Source: Flabesymbios commensalis | Lineage: Eukaryota; Annelida; Polychaeta; Terebellida; Flabelligeridae | DNA: 64,000 bases | Reading direction: 5' to 3' | Assembly (NCBI GenBank): GCA_964017125.1 | Contig: OZ024902.1 | Location: 100,780,796-100,844,795 of the forward strand | Shown here: one piece after another, positions 50,001 to 53,640 of the stretch | Position numbering within the stretch: the stretch's first letter is position 1 | How the letters are laid out: the number at the start of each line of letters is the position of its first letter | Notes under the pieces: model-generated | The model's database searches: none | What the model was told of the DNA's origin: nothing | The model's input: only the letters and a program-made list of their open reading frames with translations | Made by a program: the position numbers and the translations under genes

Positions 50001-52325
50001 ATGTGACAGATGAAAACCAACAGATCCAAGAGATATATATGCAAGACAAGACAATGTACAAGATTTTCGACGCCTTTTCTGAAGTGATCCTAGTAGATGC
50101 TACACACAAAACCAGCGATGTGAGAATGCCACTCTACCTGATAGTAGTCGTCGACGGAAATGGAGAAAGTCAAATAGTAGCATCCTTCCTTGTGCACAAC
50201 GAAGAAGAACATTTAATTCGAGAGATGATCAGGATCTTTAAAGAACAGAATCAAAAGTGGGAGAAAGTGAATGTTGCACTGACAGACAAAGACATGGTGG
50301 AACGCAAAGTGCTGAAATCAGAAATGCCACAGATATCGCTGTCACTCTGTCTCTTTCATGTACTCAGAACATTCAAAAGAGAAATCACCATGGAGAAGAT
50401 GGGACTAACCAACGAAGAGCGGAACGCAGCACTCGAGATTCTGCAGAGATTGACATACAGCACGTCAGAAGAGAAGTACAACGAAATCTACAAAGAAGTG
50501 AAAGAACTTGAGTTGACGAAGGATTGAAGAAACAGCATCTATCGCTCGGAGAGAGAACAACCAACAGAGTCGAATCAACTTTCCAGAAAATCAAGTCTGT
50601 CACTGCTTCATCAATGCCTCTGAAAGAATTCCTGAAGAACCTATGGCGCACAATAAATACTCTGAGAACTGAAAGACGTCATCGAGCGATGGTAGCCCTC
50701 TCGAAAATACCAAGAAATCAACTGAACCTGGACGGAGAAGCTGCCATGTATGCCGCATTTGTGACACCCTACGCATACCAGAAGATACAAAGAAACATCA
50801 AGTTGATGGAACGAGTTGACCTGACTGCAACAGAAGATAACTACACAGCTAACTCGAATGAAGGCATCATTCAAGTCAAGACAGATTCATGTTCGTGAAG
50901 CACCTGCACATCTCTACACCTTCCATGCAAGCATGTATTGGCAGCTCGACAACTAGAAGGCATTCCGATTTTCAACAATCAACATACATACATCAACAAC
51001 AGCAACGAAAACGAAAACCCAAAATGGAAAATTCAAAGAAGCACAGCTTGTCGGGGACAAGATAGCCAGCATGATGGCAGAAGTGGGAACTGAAGAATAC
51101 AGGAGTCAATTGGCAGTCCTCAACAAGCTCGCAGCACTCTGGGAAGAAGGAAAAACAGCAACTGTTGTAGAAGTCATCCAAGCACAACATCAACGTGTAC
51201 CCGCAGCAAGAACCCTGATAGACATAGTAGAAGACGCTCCAATTCATAACAAAAATTCACAATACTGTTATCAATATTTCAAATCCATACTCACCTATTT
51301 TTCGCTCCTGCTACATTGAATATCTTAACACATCGTTAACAATGATCATTCTAACTTATTAATTATTTAATTTATTTCCTTTGGATAAATATTTGAAAAT
51401 AAAAAAATATTTGAAATCTGTCCATCACATTTGTCGTCCATTTTTTTCGCCAATAAATGATTCGGAAGCTATGCATATGCAGTGTTCAGCACAGACAAGA
51501 AATAGGTGGGGACATTTGTCTCACTACCCTGGAAAAAAAAAAGAGACATTTGACCTCTAAGTGCGTAATTGACGCCCAGTGTTCAGCACAGACAAGAAAT
51601 AGGTGGGGACATTTGTCTCACTACCCTGGAAAAAAGGAGACATTTGACTTTTAAGTGCGTAATTGACGCTATATCGCGGCCTGTGCTGAACACTGCATAT
51701 GTACATGTTAAACAGTTGTAACTGCTTCCTGTATGAATGCAGTTCATGTACCGTGTTCCAGCCGCCGGAATGGCATACCGGCGTTCTAGATATATACCGC
51801 TATACACTTGCACGCCGGTATGCCGGCGCACTAGTCTATTATCTAGCACGCCGGTATGCCAGCGTTCGAGTCACTTCGTTTATTAAACCACATAATATTT
51901 TTACTTGAAATTTTCAGGTAATTTGCCGTTAGACTAGAAAATTAGGCTTGCCAAATTTCATGACAATGGGATAAAAATTGCGTAAGTAATTGGAGAAGAG
52001 CATGCGCAAAAGTGACAGATTTAAAGTGACTTTACTTTAATCATGCTTATTATCGCCCGGGGGTGGACCTACAAAAACAACTTTCCCAGCTTTAACCGAG
52101 ATTAATTATAAAAAATTACTATAACCACTGAAAACAATGCATATAATTATACTTCACCTGTGAAAGATTTGTGATACCGAGCAAAAAACAAATGGAATCA
52201 AGGATGTTTGACTTCCCACTTCCATTCAGACCGGTGATTGCGTTGAAGAACGGATCGAACCCGTTAACTTCCGTGCGTTGTGCATACGACTTGAAACCAT
52301 CGATAACTAATGATTTGATGTACAT
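4946..52325 (-). CDS. SMC2: SMC2, condensin core ATPase (5' 19 exons; gene continues past the left edge)
   Basis: SMC2 pairs with SMC4 to form the ATP-driven core of condensin, which compacts chromosomes in the nucleus. I placed 19 exons by matching each translated block to vertebrate SMC2 and requiring in-phase AG/GT (once AG/GC) junctions. They total 2595 nt, 865 codons, without a stop; vertebrate SMC2 is about 1200 residues, so roughly 70% is present. In order: Walker A GLNGSGKS at residues 32-39; Q-loop in [11 protein letters not shown] with Q147; outgoing coiled coil from about 165 to 500; hinge about 502-666, ending in a Gly-rich turn; returning coil from about 670. The signature motif and Walker B are not in the window. 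The start is the ATG at 52323-52325 (MYIKS, matching vertebrate MHIKS) with A at -3. Introns range from 0.19 to 6.9 kb and carry most of the mobile DNA. Every exon looks functional. Confidence 0.97.
5640..5959 (+). repeat. 319 bp duplicated segment, copy 1
   Basis: Nearly identical to 8480-8799 (one difference seen: CACTAGGTC against CACTGGGTC). Both contain the same 76-codon open frame (5721 and 8561) beginning [20 protein letters not shown]. It matches nothing I know and is probably chance, since it overlaps the dispersed TTGGCCAAACATTGAAAC/GTGTTTGCTGGG repeat. Confidence 0.9.
5960..8479. other. Intron 18, unannotated stretch
   Basis: AT-rich, no exon-like block and no clear repeat except TTAAAAATTGTCCTCTCCAG GACATTT, which occurs near 7545 and again, diverged, near 7910. 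Open frames present are unremarkable. Confidence 0.5.
8480..8799 (+). repeat. 319 bp duplicated segment, copy 2
   Basis: Second copy, 2840 bp downstream and in the same orientation, also within intron 18. The boundaries are sharp on both sides. Right after it, 8960-9110 carries a diverged member of the same CAATGTTGG.CCAG/GTGTTTG.TGGG family. Confidence 0.9.
9450..10330 (+). repeat. TTCAGAC/TTCGGAC minisatellite (degenerate 7-mer base)
   Basis: Long runs of CAGACTTCAGACTTTGGACT and TTCGGACAGACTTCG type, in two blocks (about 9450-9800 and 9945-10330) separated by ~140 bp of ordinary sequence. The basic period is about 7 nt with many changes. Open frames through it (e.g. 9547-9867) are repeat artefacts. 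Confidence 0.85.
10331..11180. other. Intron 18, unannotated stretch
   Basis: A more GC-rich patch at 11045-11165 (GTGCCAGCGAACACGACACA) has an open frame but no similarity I recognise. Otherwise nothing. Confidence 0.4.
11181..11440 (+). repeat. Two diverged copies of a ~100 bp repeat
   Basis: CACATAGGCATATTCAAATT...TGAGTCAACGATAGTTCA at 11181-11280 recurs as CATATAGGCATATTGAAACA...TGAGTCAACACTGGTTCA at 11340-11430. Part of the dispersed GCTGGGCCAATG/TTGGCACAGCAC family. Confidence 0.6.
11847..11941. mobile_element. TTAA-flanked hairpin MITE, 95 bp
   Basis: TTAA at 11843-11846 and 11942-11945. The arms TACAGTGCGGGGATTGACTT and AAAGTCTATCCCCGCGCTGT pair around the palindrome GACGTCTACAGACGTC. 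The TTAA target suggests mobilisation by a piggyBac-type transposase. Related arms occur at 43213-43286. Confidence 0.75.
12005..12198 (-). CDS. SMC2: SMC2 exon 18 (residues 753-817)
   Basis: [40 protein letters not shown], then a Lys/Glu/Gln-rich coil ending [22 protein letters not shown] matches vertebrate LENKMKNAEAERERELK. Acceptor CTACACAG|ATGAAT, donor CAA|GTATGC, phase 0. Confidence 0.95.
12225..12560 (-). mobile_element. VNTR-bearing MITE, copy with one internal module
   Basis: Read on the minus strand it goes from TGGGTAATTCATCCCATATA through CCATAAGCGG, one module (GGCCGCCTAAAAAGCTTGTG ... TCTGATGATCTGATTAA), to a terminal ATTGATGG/CCATCAATTGATGG. Same family as 62130-62730, which has three modules. 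Confidence 0.75.
12690..13332 (+). mobile_element. L2/CR1-type LINE, 3' end, degraded
   Basis: The plus strand reads [18 protein letters not shown], then [29 protein letters not shown], and later [10 protein letters not shown]: the C-terminal part of a non-LTR reverse transcriptase ORF. Frame shifts follow after 13080. It ends CATAAGAACATTTTATTATT with a short ATT tail, the usual 3' end of this clade. Inserted in SMC2 intron 17 in antisense to the gene. Confidence 0.85.
13540..14175 (+). repeat. ~140 bp CCATTTTGAAT-type satellite with hairpin tail
   Basis: Three diverged units with AATGGTCTAG(C/T)TATCT, CGCACATTTTG and ATTAAAGTCAATAATG, then a tail with AAAAGGAAAATCTACACATC and the stem CCTCGCCCCACTTCGTGGGC GGGG near 14148-14167. 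Lies in intron 17. Confidence 0.7.
14572..14696 (-). CDS. SMC2: SMC2 exon 17 (residues 711-753), followed by a GC-AG intron
   Basis: [20 protein letters not shown] then [20 protein letters not shown] and I. Acceptor CTACACAG|ATGGAG supplies one base to the split Arg. A nearby GT, four bases further on, would put a TGA at the start of exon 18. Only donor ATTG|GCAAGT gives G|AT GAA TGT and the alignment [14 protein letters not shown] with vertebrate TIEESEETLKNTKE. I therefore call a GC-AG intron. Confidence 0.9.
15240..15550 (+). repeat. ~110-130 bp tandem repeat, about 3 diverged copies
   Basis: AAAGCATGCT(G/A)...GCTAGCTA, TACACA(T/C)GC and GACAATA.TGCATCT recur near 15260, 15370 and 15480, immediately left of the 79 bp array in intron 16. 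Unrelated to the array unit. Confidence 0.5.
15691..17435 (-). repeat. 79 bp tandem array, 22 units, built from the SMC2 exon 16/intron 16 junction
   Basis: Read on the gene strand, each unit is 34 nt identical or nearly so to the end of SMC2 exon 16 (CCGAGTTAAC... to ...GCTGATAG), then GTAATC and 45 nt of intron. Exon-type ends lie at 15733, 15812, 15891, 15970, 16049, 16128, 16207, 16291, 16370, 16449, 16528, 16607, 16691, 16770, 16849, 16928, 17007, 17086, 17165, 17244, 17323 and 17402; only the last is the coding one. The donor GT is intact in all 22; base -1 is changed in the units at 16128 and 17323. Two intervals are 84 instead of 79 because of an extra GTCAT. The unit length is not a multiple of three, and reading past the first donor gives GAT AGG TAA. 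Confidence 0.95.
17402..17537 (-). CDS. SMC2: SMC2 exon 16 (residues 666-711); its 3' end seeds the 79 bp array
   Basis: [35 protein letters not shown], then [10 protein letters not shown]: the first part of the returning coiled coil. Vertebrate EELAGLKNTAEKYRQLKQQW aligns without a gap to [20 protein letters not shown] across the exon 16/17 junction, which fixes the donor at GATAG|GTAATC (17402/17401). The last 34 nt of this exon, the donor and 45 nt of intron form the repeat unit that continues to 15691. The donor lacks G at +5, so it is weak. Acceptor ATTGCAG|GTTCTA. Confidence 0.93.
17730..17934 (-). CDS. SMC2: SMC2 exon 15 (hinge end, residues 598-666)
   Basis: [20 protein letters not shown], then [20 protein letters not shown], then [11 protein letters not shown]. 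Includes the hinge's closing Gly-rich GTLTGG turn. Acceptor TTGTTAG|GTTGGC, donor GGAG|GTACCT, phase 1. Confidence 0.97.
18046..18112. repeat. Fold-back hairpin in intron 14
   Basis: AATTTTCAAGCACTTGAGGT and ACTCAAGTGCTTGAAAATT pair around GTATCGCGGTAGCGAGACAC. The loop sequence resembles GGTCGAGGTAGAGAGACAC of the MITE at 19526-19753. Confidence 0.75.
18113..19313. other. Intron 14, unannotated stretch
   Basis: No repeat or gene recognised. A patch with GAGGCTGCTTGAGAGCACGA at 18600 is unique in the window. Confidence 0.4.
19314..19460 (-). CDS. SMC2: SMC2 exon 14 (hinge, residues 549-597)
   Basis: [20 protein letters not shown] then [20 protein letters not shown], 49 codons, very close to vertebrate SMC2 in the core of the hinge. 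Acceptor GTTACAG|CTTTAT, donor ATT|GTGAGT, phase 0. Confidence 0.97.
19526..19753. mobile_element. Small MITE, TIR ACCCTTAAAGTGCT
   Basis: ACCCTTAAAGTGCT at 19526-19539 and AGCACTTAAAGGGT inverted at 19740-19753, followed by TAA. 228 bp, AT-rich, with an internal short hairpin ACTTGTGGGTCGAGGTAGAG...CAATTTCAAGT. A fragment of the same end (TTAGCACTTTAAGGGTTAA) lies near 43405. Confidence 0.65.
20427..20565 (-). CDS. SMC2: SMC2 exon 13 (hinge start, residues 502-548)
   Basis: [20 protein letters not shown] then [20 protein letters not shown], ending VAAGGK. This is the opening of the SMC hinge, which binds SMC4; vertebrate [20 protein letters not shown] aligns without gaps. Acceptor TCTACAG|GTTTCC, donor AAG|GTAGCG. 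Confidence 0.96.
20800..22062 (+). repeat. Composite satellite block with GC hairpin ends, intron 12
   Basis: Begins with AATCCCCCGCCCCGCCCGCG near 20815. Then ~130 bp units (21480, 21610, 21765) with GGCACGGTTTGTCAGATATC, GGCATATTAAAGTTA and TCGGCCATTTTTAATTTGAT. It ends with AAAAGGCACATCTACACCCC, a GGACGGACGGACCGAC stretch and the stem CCCCGCCC...GGGCGGGG before GATAAAAATT (22025-22060). Open frames across it are artefacts. Confidence 0.75.
22590..23345 (+). repeat. ~310 bp tandem repeat, about 2.3 units
   Basis: Recurring blocks: GGC.GCCATTTTGG, TGTGAAATTTG(C/T), CATGGTCCAGCTATTTT, ATATCACA(A/G)AATTACT, and GTGATGGCTATGTGAAGTAT with GAGGAAGCAGA (22912, 23327). Another member of the CCATTTTGAAT-type group. 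Intron 12. Confidence 0.65.
23794..23912 (-). CDS. SMC2: SMC2 exon 12 (residues 463-502)
   Basis: [20 protein letters not shown] then [20 protein letters not shown]. The KLNYEE block is shared with vertebrate SMC2, just before the hinge. Acceptor CAACAG|AATGAA, donor GCAAG|GTATGT; the final Arg codon is split after its second base. Confidence 0.95.
24742..24862 (-). CDS. SMC2: SMC2 exon 11 (residues 422-462)
   Basis: [20 protein letters not shown] then [20 protein letters not shown], 40 codons after the split Lys. Aligns with vertebrate LKHAQQELKNKQAEVKKMDS. Acceptor TTACACAG|GCTTAA, donor GAG|GTGATT. Confidence 0.95.
25085..25760 (+). repeat. ~160 bp tandem repeat, 4 units
   Basis: GATTAAAGATGGCCGCCATG at 25129, 25290, 25449 and 25610, each followed by TTTTCCCGAA(C/T)TTTCTG, TTGATGCAGTCTAG, ATATTGAGTATA and TATCAGGGTGACAAGGTCCT. 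Intron 10. Confidence 0.85.
26450..26730 (+). repeat. CCATTTTGAAT-type satellite, about 2 units
   Basis: CTAGCCATCTCGCACGGTTT, CATATTAAAGACAATAATAG, CGGCCATTTTGAATTGGAAT and TATAGTAATGGTCTAGCTAT: the same monomer as at 21480 and 39740. Intron 10. Confidence 0.65.
26731..29095. other. Introns 10 and 9, unannotated stretches around exon 10
   Basis: Apart from exon 10 I see no gene. 28780-29020 holds two loosely similar blocks about 150 bp apart (ACAAAGTTATAAGTCTTTCG GACC and ACAAAATTACGAGTGATTTG GACC), probably an old repeat. Confidence 0.4.
27569..27623 (-). CDS. SMC2: SMC2 exon 10 (residues 404-422)
   Basis: 55 nt exon coding [19 protein letters not shown], equivalent to vertebrate DISKAQTEAKQAQMKLK. 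Acceptor CTTTTCAG|CCACC, donor ATGAA|GTAAGT. The phases (2 nt in, 2 nt out) fit exons 9 and 11 exactly. Confidence 0.95.
29096..29285 (-). CDS. SMC2: SMC2 exon 9 (residues 341-403 plus 1 nt)
   Basis: Starts [20 protein letters not shown] and contains [20 protein letters not shown], matching vertebrate HFNAVSAGLSSNEDG. The exon ends after the first base of an Ala codon (ATGG|GTGAGA), giving a phase-1 intron that exon 10 completes. Confidence 0.94.
29693..29842 (-). CDS. SMC2: SMC2 exon 8 (residues 291-340)
   Basis: [20 protein letters not shown] then a Lys/Glu-rich heptad stretch ending KKQKDD, 50 codons. It corresponds to vertebrate GGILRSLEDALAEAQ. Acceptor CTTATAG|GAAGTT, donor GAC|GTAAGA, phase 0. 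Confidence 0.94.
30173..30235 (-). CDS. SMC2: SMC2 exon 7 (residues 270-290)
   Basis: 21-codon coiled-coil exon, [20 protein letters not shown] plus E. Acceptor GTTTCAG|AGTGAA; the donor GAG|GTTCGC is weak (no A at +3, no G at +5). The call rests on phase and on similarity to the vertebrate KEL-rich coil. Confidence 0.85.
31119..32840 (+). pseudogene. piggyBac transposase (PGBD family), one in-frame TGA before the Cys-rich domain
   Basis: The first 471 codons hold an acidic N-terminus ([10 protein letters not shown]) and the DDE domain: [20 protein letters not shown] with the first Asp, [13 protein letters not shown] with the second, and [20 protein letters not shown] with the third. A TGA at 32532-32534 ends it. 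The same frame continues with ATG at once for 101 codons, [20 protein letters not shown] and then a Cys-rich finger (CLNC, CRMC, CQSGC, YH) to TGA at 32838-32840. PGBD transposases normally carry both parts in one chain and use the finger to bind the ends. The single stop is either a knock-out or read through. Confidence 0.9.
33470..35510 (+). repeat. ~380 bp tandem repeat, about 5 copies, in the 3' part of the piggyBac
   Basis: Each unit has the near-palindrome ATTTGCATAATTTATGCAAA (near 33851, 34229, 34609, 34989, 35361), the stretch GTGAGTACGTGGGAGAAATT, the stretch GTCATGCAATGTGCAACTGC, and a second ATTTGCATAATTTATGTGAC. The ATTTGCAT core is the POU-factor octamer, present four times per unit counting both strands. 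Small open frames that recur in each unit are not conserved and I do not call them genes. Confidence 0.85.
36094..36171 (-). CDS. SMC2: SMC2 exon 6 (residues 244-269)
   Basis: Short 26-codon coiled-coil exon, [20 protein letters not shown] then QQTQQK. The SAEEL block matches the vertebrate protein at the same place. Acceptor TTTTTAG|AATCAG, donor AAA|GTAAGT. Intron 6 follows, largely filled by the piggyBac element. Confidence 0.9.
36668..37709. mobile_element. Non-autonomous hAT-type element, ~1.04 kb, in SMC2 intron 5
   Basis: Ends CAGGGTTCCCCAC (36668-36680) and, inverted, GTGGGGAACCCTG (37697-37709) are hAT-like. The flanking direct repeat GTGAAGC(C) at 36661-36668 and 37710-37717 is the 8 bp duplication expected for hAT. 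The inside holds CpG-rich sequence with no transposase that I can see. Confidence 0.8.
38745..38945. mobile_element. MITE, TIR CTGTAGA(T/C)CTGGTAAT
   Basis: Starts TGTGGATCTGGTAATTTTCG and ends inverted GCGAATATTACCAGGTCTAC AG. Contains GGCGCTATTATAATGATAAT and AAGATTCTTGAATTCGCAAA, which recur in the copy at 57812-57972. Intron 5. Confidence 0.75.
39181..39318 (-). CDS. SMC2: SMC2 exon 5 (residues 198-243)
   Basis: [20 protein letters not shown] followed by [20 protein letters not shown], 46 codons of outgoing coiled coil with the conserved [10 protein letters not shown] block. Acceptor CATTTCAG|CTCCTG, donor GAG|GTAAAT, phase 0. Confidence 0.96.
39740..41760 (+). repeat. ~142 bp satellite, 12 units, with tail, intron 4
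   Basis: TAGTAATGGTCTAGC(T/C)ATCT recurs at about 39745, 39896, 40038, 40180, 40322, 40468, 40592, 40737, 40880, 41022, 41176 and 41332, alternating with AGCACGGTTTACCAAATATC, GGC.GCCATTTTGAATTTGAT and TTTTCAAGATGCATCCTC. The last three units carry a variant (CTTGAGCGGTTTTC). It ends in two tail copies with AAAAGGCACAACTAG, CTCGGGAAACGAA and TACGGACGGCCC. Confidence 0.88.
42206..42316 (-). CDS. SMC2: SMC2 exon 4 (residues 161-197)
   Basis: [20 protein letters not shown] then [17 protein letters not shown], 37 codons. This is the conserved EEAAGTR junction where the head passes into the outgoing coiled coil. Acceptor GTTTACAG|ATACTA, donor TCA|GTGAGT, phase 0. Confidence 0.96.
43010..43205 (+). 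repeat. Dispersed AACATTGGTTCAATGTT.GCTGG repeat
   Basis: TGAACCAATGTTAGTCCAAT, ATTGGTTTAATGTTGGCACA and GTTAATGTCTCATTTGCTGG. The same kind of sequence occurs at 8990-9110, 37025-37100, 37955-38020, 59215-59290 and 59660-59960. A common diverged repeat; small open frames in it are not genes. Confidence 0.55.
43213..43290. mobile_element. Diverged copy of the hairpin MITE
   Basis: TACAGCTCGGAGACAGACTT...GTCAGAATCTGACGTCTGTA...TCCCCGCGCTGTAAGAGT repeats the arms of the element at 11847-11941 with changes. The TTAA ends are lost. Confidence 0.55.
43690..43920 (-). repeat. Dispersed repeat, inverted relative to 1340-1510
   Basis: Read on the minus strand: GGTGCCCCCAATGATCGGTG, GCGCCATGCCCCTTCTGAAT, AGGTGGCTGCTCATTCGCGG, TTCATTTGTATACAAAATAA. 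The same blocks, diverged, lie at 1350-1510 on the plus strand. Family not recognised. Confidence 0.55.
44178..44284 (+). repeat. 21 bp minisatellite, 5 copies
   Basis: AGGGCAACGTGGCGCACATAA-type units at 44179, 44200, 44221, 44242 and 44263 with several changes each. Followed by a short palindrome ATGGCGCTGCGCCAT. Intron 3. Confidence 0.85.
44572..44987. mobile_element. Probable MITE with TTAGTTGGTTGACAAAA ends
   Basis: TTAGTTGGTTGACAAAACC at 44583-44601 and inverted ACTTTTGTCAACCAACTAA at about 44964-44982. The ~380 bp inside is AT-rich with two diverged GACCCTG.GTT...GATAAA blocks. No gene. Confidence 0.6.
45348..45574 (+). repeat. 57 bp tandem repeat, 4 copies, ~30 bp past the SMC2 exon 3 donor
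   Basis: GTCATGCCCC(T)TCTGAATCC and TAGATTAAACAGTTATTTAA with AAGGGTCAAGTAATAT, at about 45348, 45405, 45459 and 45516. The unit's first half also occurs in the dispersed repeat at 1385-1410 and 43868-43900 (CATGCCCC.TCTGAAT.CTA), so the array grew from part of that repeat. Confidence 0.85.
45603..45764 (-). CDS. SMC2: SMC2 exon 3 (residues 107-160)
   Basis: [20 protein letters not shown] through [18 protein letters not shown], 54 codons. Contains the Q-loop glutamine (Q147) of the head. Acceptor CTGTAG|GTTGTC, donor GAG|GTGAGT. About 30 bp past the donor, intron 3 starts with a four-copy 57 bp tandem repeat. Confidence 0.97.
45976..46125 (-). CDS. SMC2: SMC2 exon 2 (residues 57-106)
   Basis: Begins [17 protein letters not shown] and ends EEITITRQ: 50 codons of the N-terminal ATPase head, including [16 protein letters not shown], close to vertebrate SMC2. 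Acceptor TTTGCTCAG|GTTCGT, donor CAG|GTATGT, both phase 0. It follows the 6.0 kb intron 1 that hosts the MULE. Confidence 0.97.
47410..47890. repeat. Imperfect inverted repeat (fold-back) in intron 1
   Basis: The left arm around 47425-47625 (AGTCTGTCCGACGGTGGAGG ... GAAAGTTAGCTTTTCGGTAT) returns inverted at 47690-47885 (ATACCGAAAAGCTAACTTTC ... ATCGGACAGACTATA). The flanking unit ACATGTCAAATGGACTAACT resumes across the MULE and again near 53880-54170, so this is a dispersed fold-back repeat family. Confidence 0.7.
48054..49735. other. Filler inside the MULE
   Basis: Holds a (TGATATACA)n microsatellite at 48127-48165, a degenerate ~45 bp tandem repeat at 48280-48425 (AAAACACCA...AAAACGCAATTAA), a tRNA-like stretch near 49085, and an unrecognised 111-codon open frame at 49367-49702. 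It could be captured sequence or a nested insertion between two left-end copies. I recognise no gene. Confidence 0.5.
49086..49152 (+). tRNA. Degenerate tRNA-like sequence (Asn-type loop) or SINE head
   Basis: CTCCCTGGTGTAGTGGATAG resembles the D-arm/A-box, CTGTTAA matches the Asn(GUU) anticodon loop, and GGGTCGTGAGTTCATATCTC resembles the T-arm/B-box. The anticodon and acceptor stems pair poorly, so I read it as a pseudo-tRNA or the head of a tRNA-derived SINE inside the MULE filler. Confidence 0.35.
49844..50960 (+). pseudogene. MULE transposase with SWIM zinc finger, broken
   Basis: The first part (49844-50527) has the MULE DDE core: [20 protein letters not shown] carries the first Asp, NVALTDKDM the second, and [13 protein letters not shown] is the typical C-x2-H stretch after it. 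The frame then shifts near 50524, and 50524-50898 continues with the [15 protein letters not shown] region. A TGA follows directly after SCS, in the middle of the SWIM finger, which then reads [17 protein letters not shown] (C-x-C...C-x-H). The N-terminus is missing or lies in an upstream exon: a possible acceptor CTCTTAG precedes 49844. Related host proteins are ZSWIM1/ZSWIM3. At least two lesions, so not active as it stands. Confidence 0.8.
51479..51690 (+). repeat. ~99 bp tandem duplication plus inverted end, inside the MULE
   Basis: Two copies of CAGTGTTCAGCACAGACAAG...GTGCGTAATTGACGC (starting at about 51479 and 51578), differing mainly in the length of an A-run. After the second copy, CTGTGCTGAACACTG at 51681-51695 is the inverted form of the unit's start. 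Not coding. Confidence 0.7.
52158..52325 (-). CDS. SMC2: SMC2 exon 1 (residues 1-56)
   Basis: Holds the start codon and the P-loop: [20 protein letters not shown] is followed by the Walker [10 protein letters not shown]. It ends ...ITNLSQ with donor CAG|GTGAAG, phase 0. No ATG lies just upstream in frame: the codon four positions earlier is TTG, so the ATG at 52325 is the natural start. Confidence 0.97.
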
Positions 52326-52439
52326 GATTTTATGCAACGGTGATGATTCTTATAACGAGAACAACTTTAACAAAATGACAGTTGAAATTAAATGAAATTT
52401 TACAAATTATAGATGATAAATGGCTGATAATGTCATGAA

Positions 52440-52530
52440 TGATTGAATGTTGATAAACTAAATTCGGCGCCTTTCGGAAGTACATGCGCAGTTTGTATGC
52501 GCACACAAACTTTGAAAAGCGATATAACAA
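52440..52530 (-). promoter_or_regulatory. Possible TATA-less SMC2 promoter
   Basis: About 135-200 bp upstream of the start codon sit an E2F-like ATTCGGCGCC (52462-52471), an ETS-like CGGAAGT (52475-52481) and two NRF1-like half sites ATGCGCA (52484-52490, 52497-52503). Such sites are typical of cell-cycle gene promoters. The transcription start is not visible; motif matching only. Confidence 0.35.
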
Positions 52531-52589
52531 GTACAATCAGTGATGCAGCGCTGAATGTTAGCCAGGGTCAACATCGAACTTTGAACTTT

Positions 52590-53640
52590 GAAATGTTATC
52601 GAGCAGCACCTCCTATTTGGAGTATCAGGCTGGAGGGGGAAAAGAGCTGGTGTATTTAGTCAACCAGTTGCCTCTTGAACGCTGCCACAGTTTTTGATTT
52701 AGTTTGATGCAAAAAAGAATTTTGTCCCAGTGTGGTGTTAGCTCTAAGATGTTTATAGGCCTGATTGTGCCCACCACGTGTTCTTCTGTCCGCTGGGATT
52801 AAACGGTCATTGATAAGAATTTCGACTAGCTCATTTAAAATTTTGAGCATGCTTTCAAATCTAGAATTTTTACGTCTTGTTTTCAAGTCAGTCCAGCCCA
52901 GGTTCTGAATGAGAGATGTCACACTGGCTGTTTGTCTATAATTTTGGGTGACAAATATTGCTGCTGATCTTTGAATTTTTCTAATTTATCAATATCTTTT
53001 TGTCTGAAGGGGTCCCAAACTGATGAATAGAATTCTAAAGATGATCTGACCAGGGAGAAATAGGCAGTCTACCTTTGTTTAGGGGGACATGCCTTCAGGT
53101 TCCTCCGAAGGAAGCCCAGATTAGAATTTGCTTTACTTGTAATTTTGAATTTTGTTAGTGTGGGCCTCCCATTCCAGGGTCTAGCTAAGGCAAACACCAA
53201 GATATGGTATTGATGAAACGTTCGCTAGTGTTTCGCCTTCGAGGGTGTACTCAAATTCCAAGGGTTTTTTTATTTCGGCCTGGACACCCTTAGGACCGAG
53301 CATTTCGAGGGGTTGAAACACATTCCCCATCAATCTGCCCAGTTCTGTAACGCAGATAGGTCTCTCTGCAGCTGCTCCTGATCTGCTCGACATTTTATCG
53401 GGCGATACAGGAGGCAGTCATCTGCAAAGAGACGAACCTGCGAGGAGACCGTGGAAGGGAGGTCATTAATATAGGTCAAAAGGAGTAGGGGTCTGAGAAA
53501 TTGTCCCCTGGTCGCAGACAGTAGTCCAGCATTTAGCCGACATGGATTCAATGCATCTTGTTTACTGAGAGGTAAGAGACGGCTGCAAATGTACCATTGT
53601 TGGCGTTTAGCCACCAGTAAGTATCAAAACAACACTCACT
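52590..53640 (-). mobile_element. Non-LTR retrotransposon (jockey/CR1-like) reverse transcriptase fragment, upstream of SMC2
   Basis: The minus strand reads LTYINDLPSTVSSQVRLFAD then DCLLYRPIKCRADQEQLQRD (catalytic FADD box), LSALQNWAD, EYTLEGETLANVSSIPYLGV, TSLIQNLGWTDLKTRRKNSR and RTRGGHNQAYKHLRANTTLG. Several frame changes break it. The 5' end is cut near 53640. Its 3' end comes within about 260 bp of the SMC2 start codon, close to the likely promoter. Confidence 0.85.

Larger units (their letters stand above)
47930..51878 (+). mobile_element. MULE-type DNA transposon (ZSWIM/MULE group), 3.95 kb, in SMC2 intron 1
   Basis: Flanked by the 9 bp target duplication TTTATTAAA (47921-47929 and 51879-51887), the size expected for Mutator-like elements. 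Terminal inverted repeats of about 125 bp (47930-48053 and 51754-51878) begin CGAAGTGACTCG and contain repeats of CCGGCATACCGGCGTGC. The transposase is in the right half. The left half (48054-49735) is filler with short repeats and a tRNA-like stretch. A second copy of the inner left end (GTGCCGGCGGCCGGAACA) lies at 49752-49775. The element sits inside an older repeat whose sequence resumes after it. Confidence 0.88.

Noticed and set aside
52119-52337. SMC2 start four codons earlier, at 52337
   Set aside because: That codon is TTG; the first ATG in frame is at 52325 and matches the family's N-terminus.
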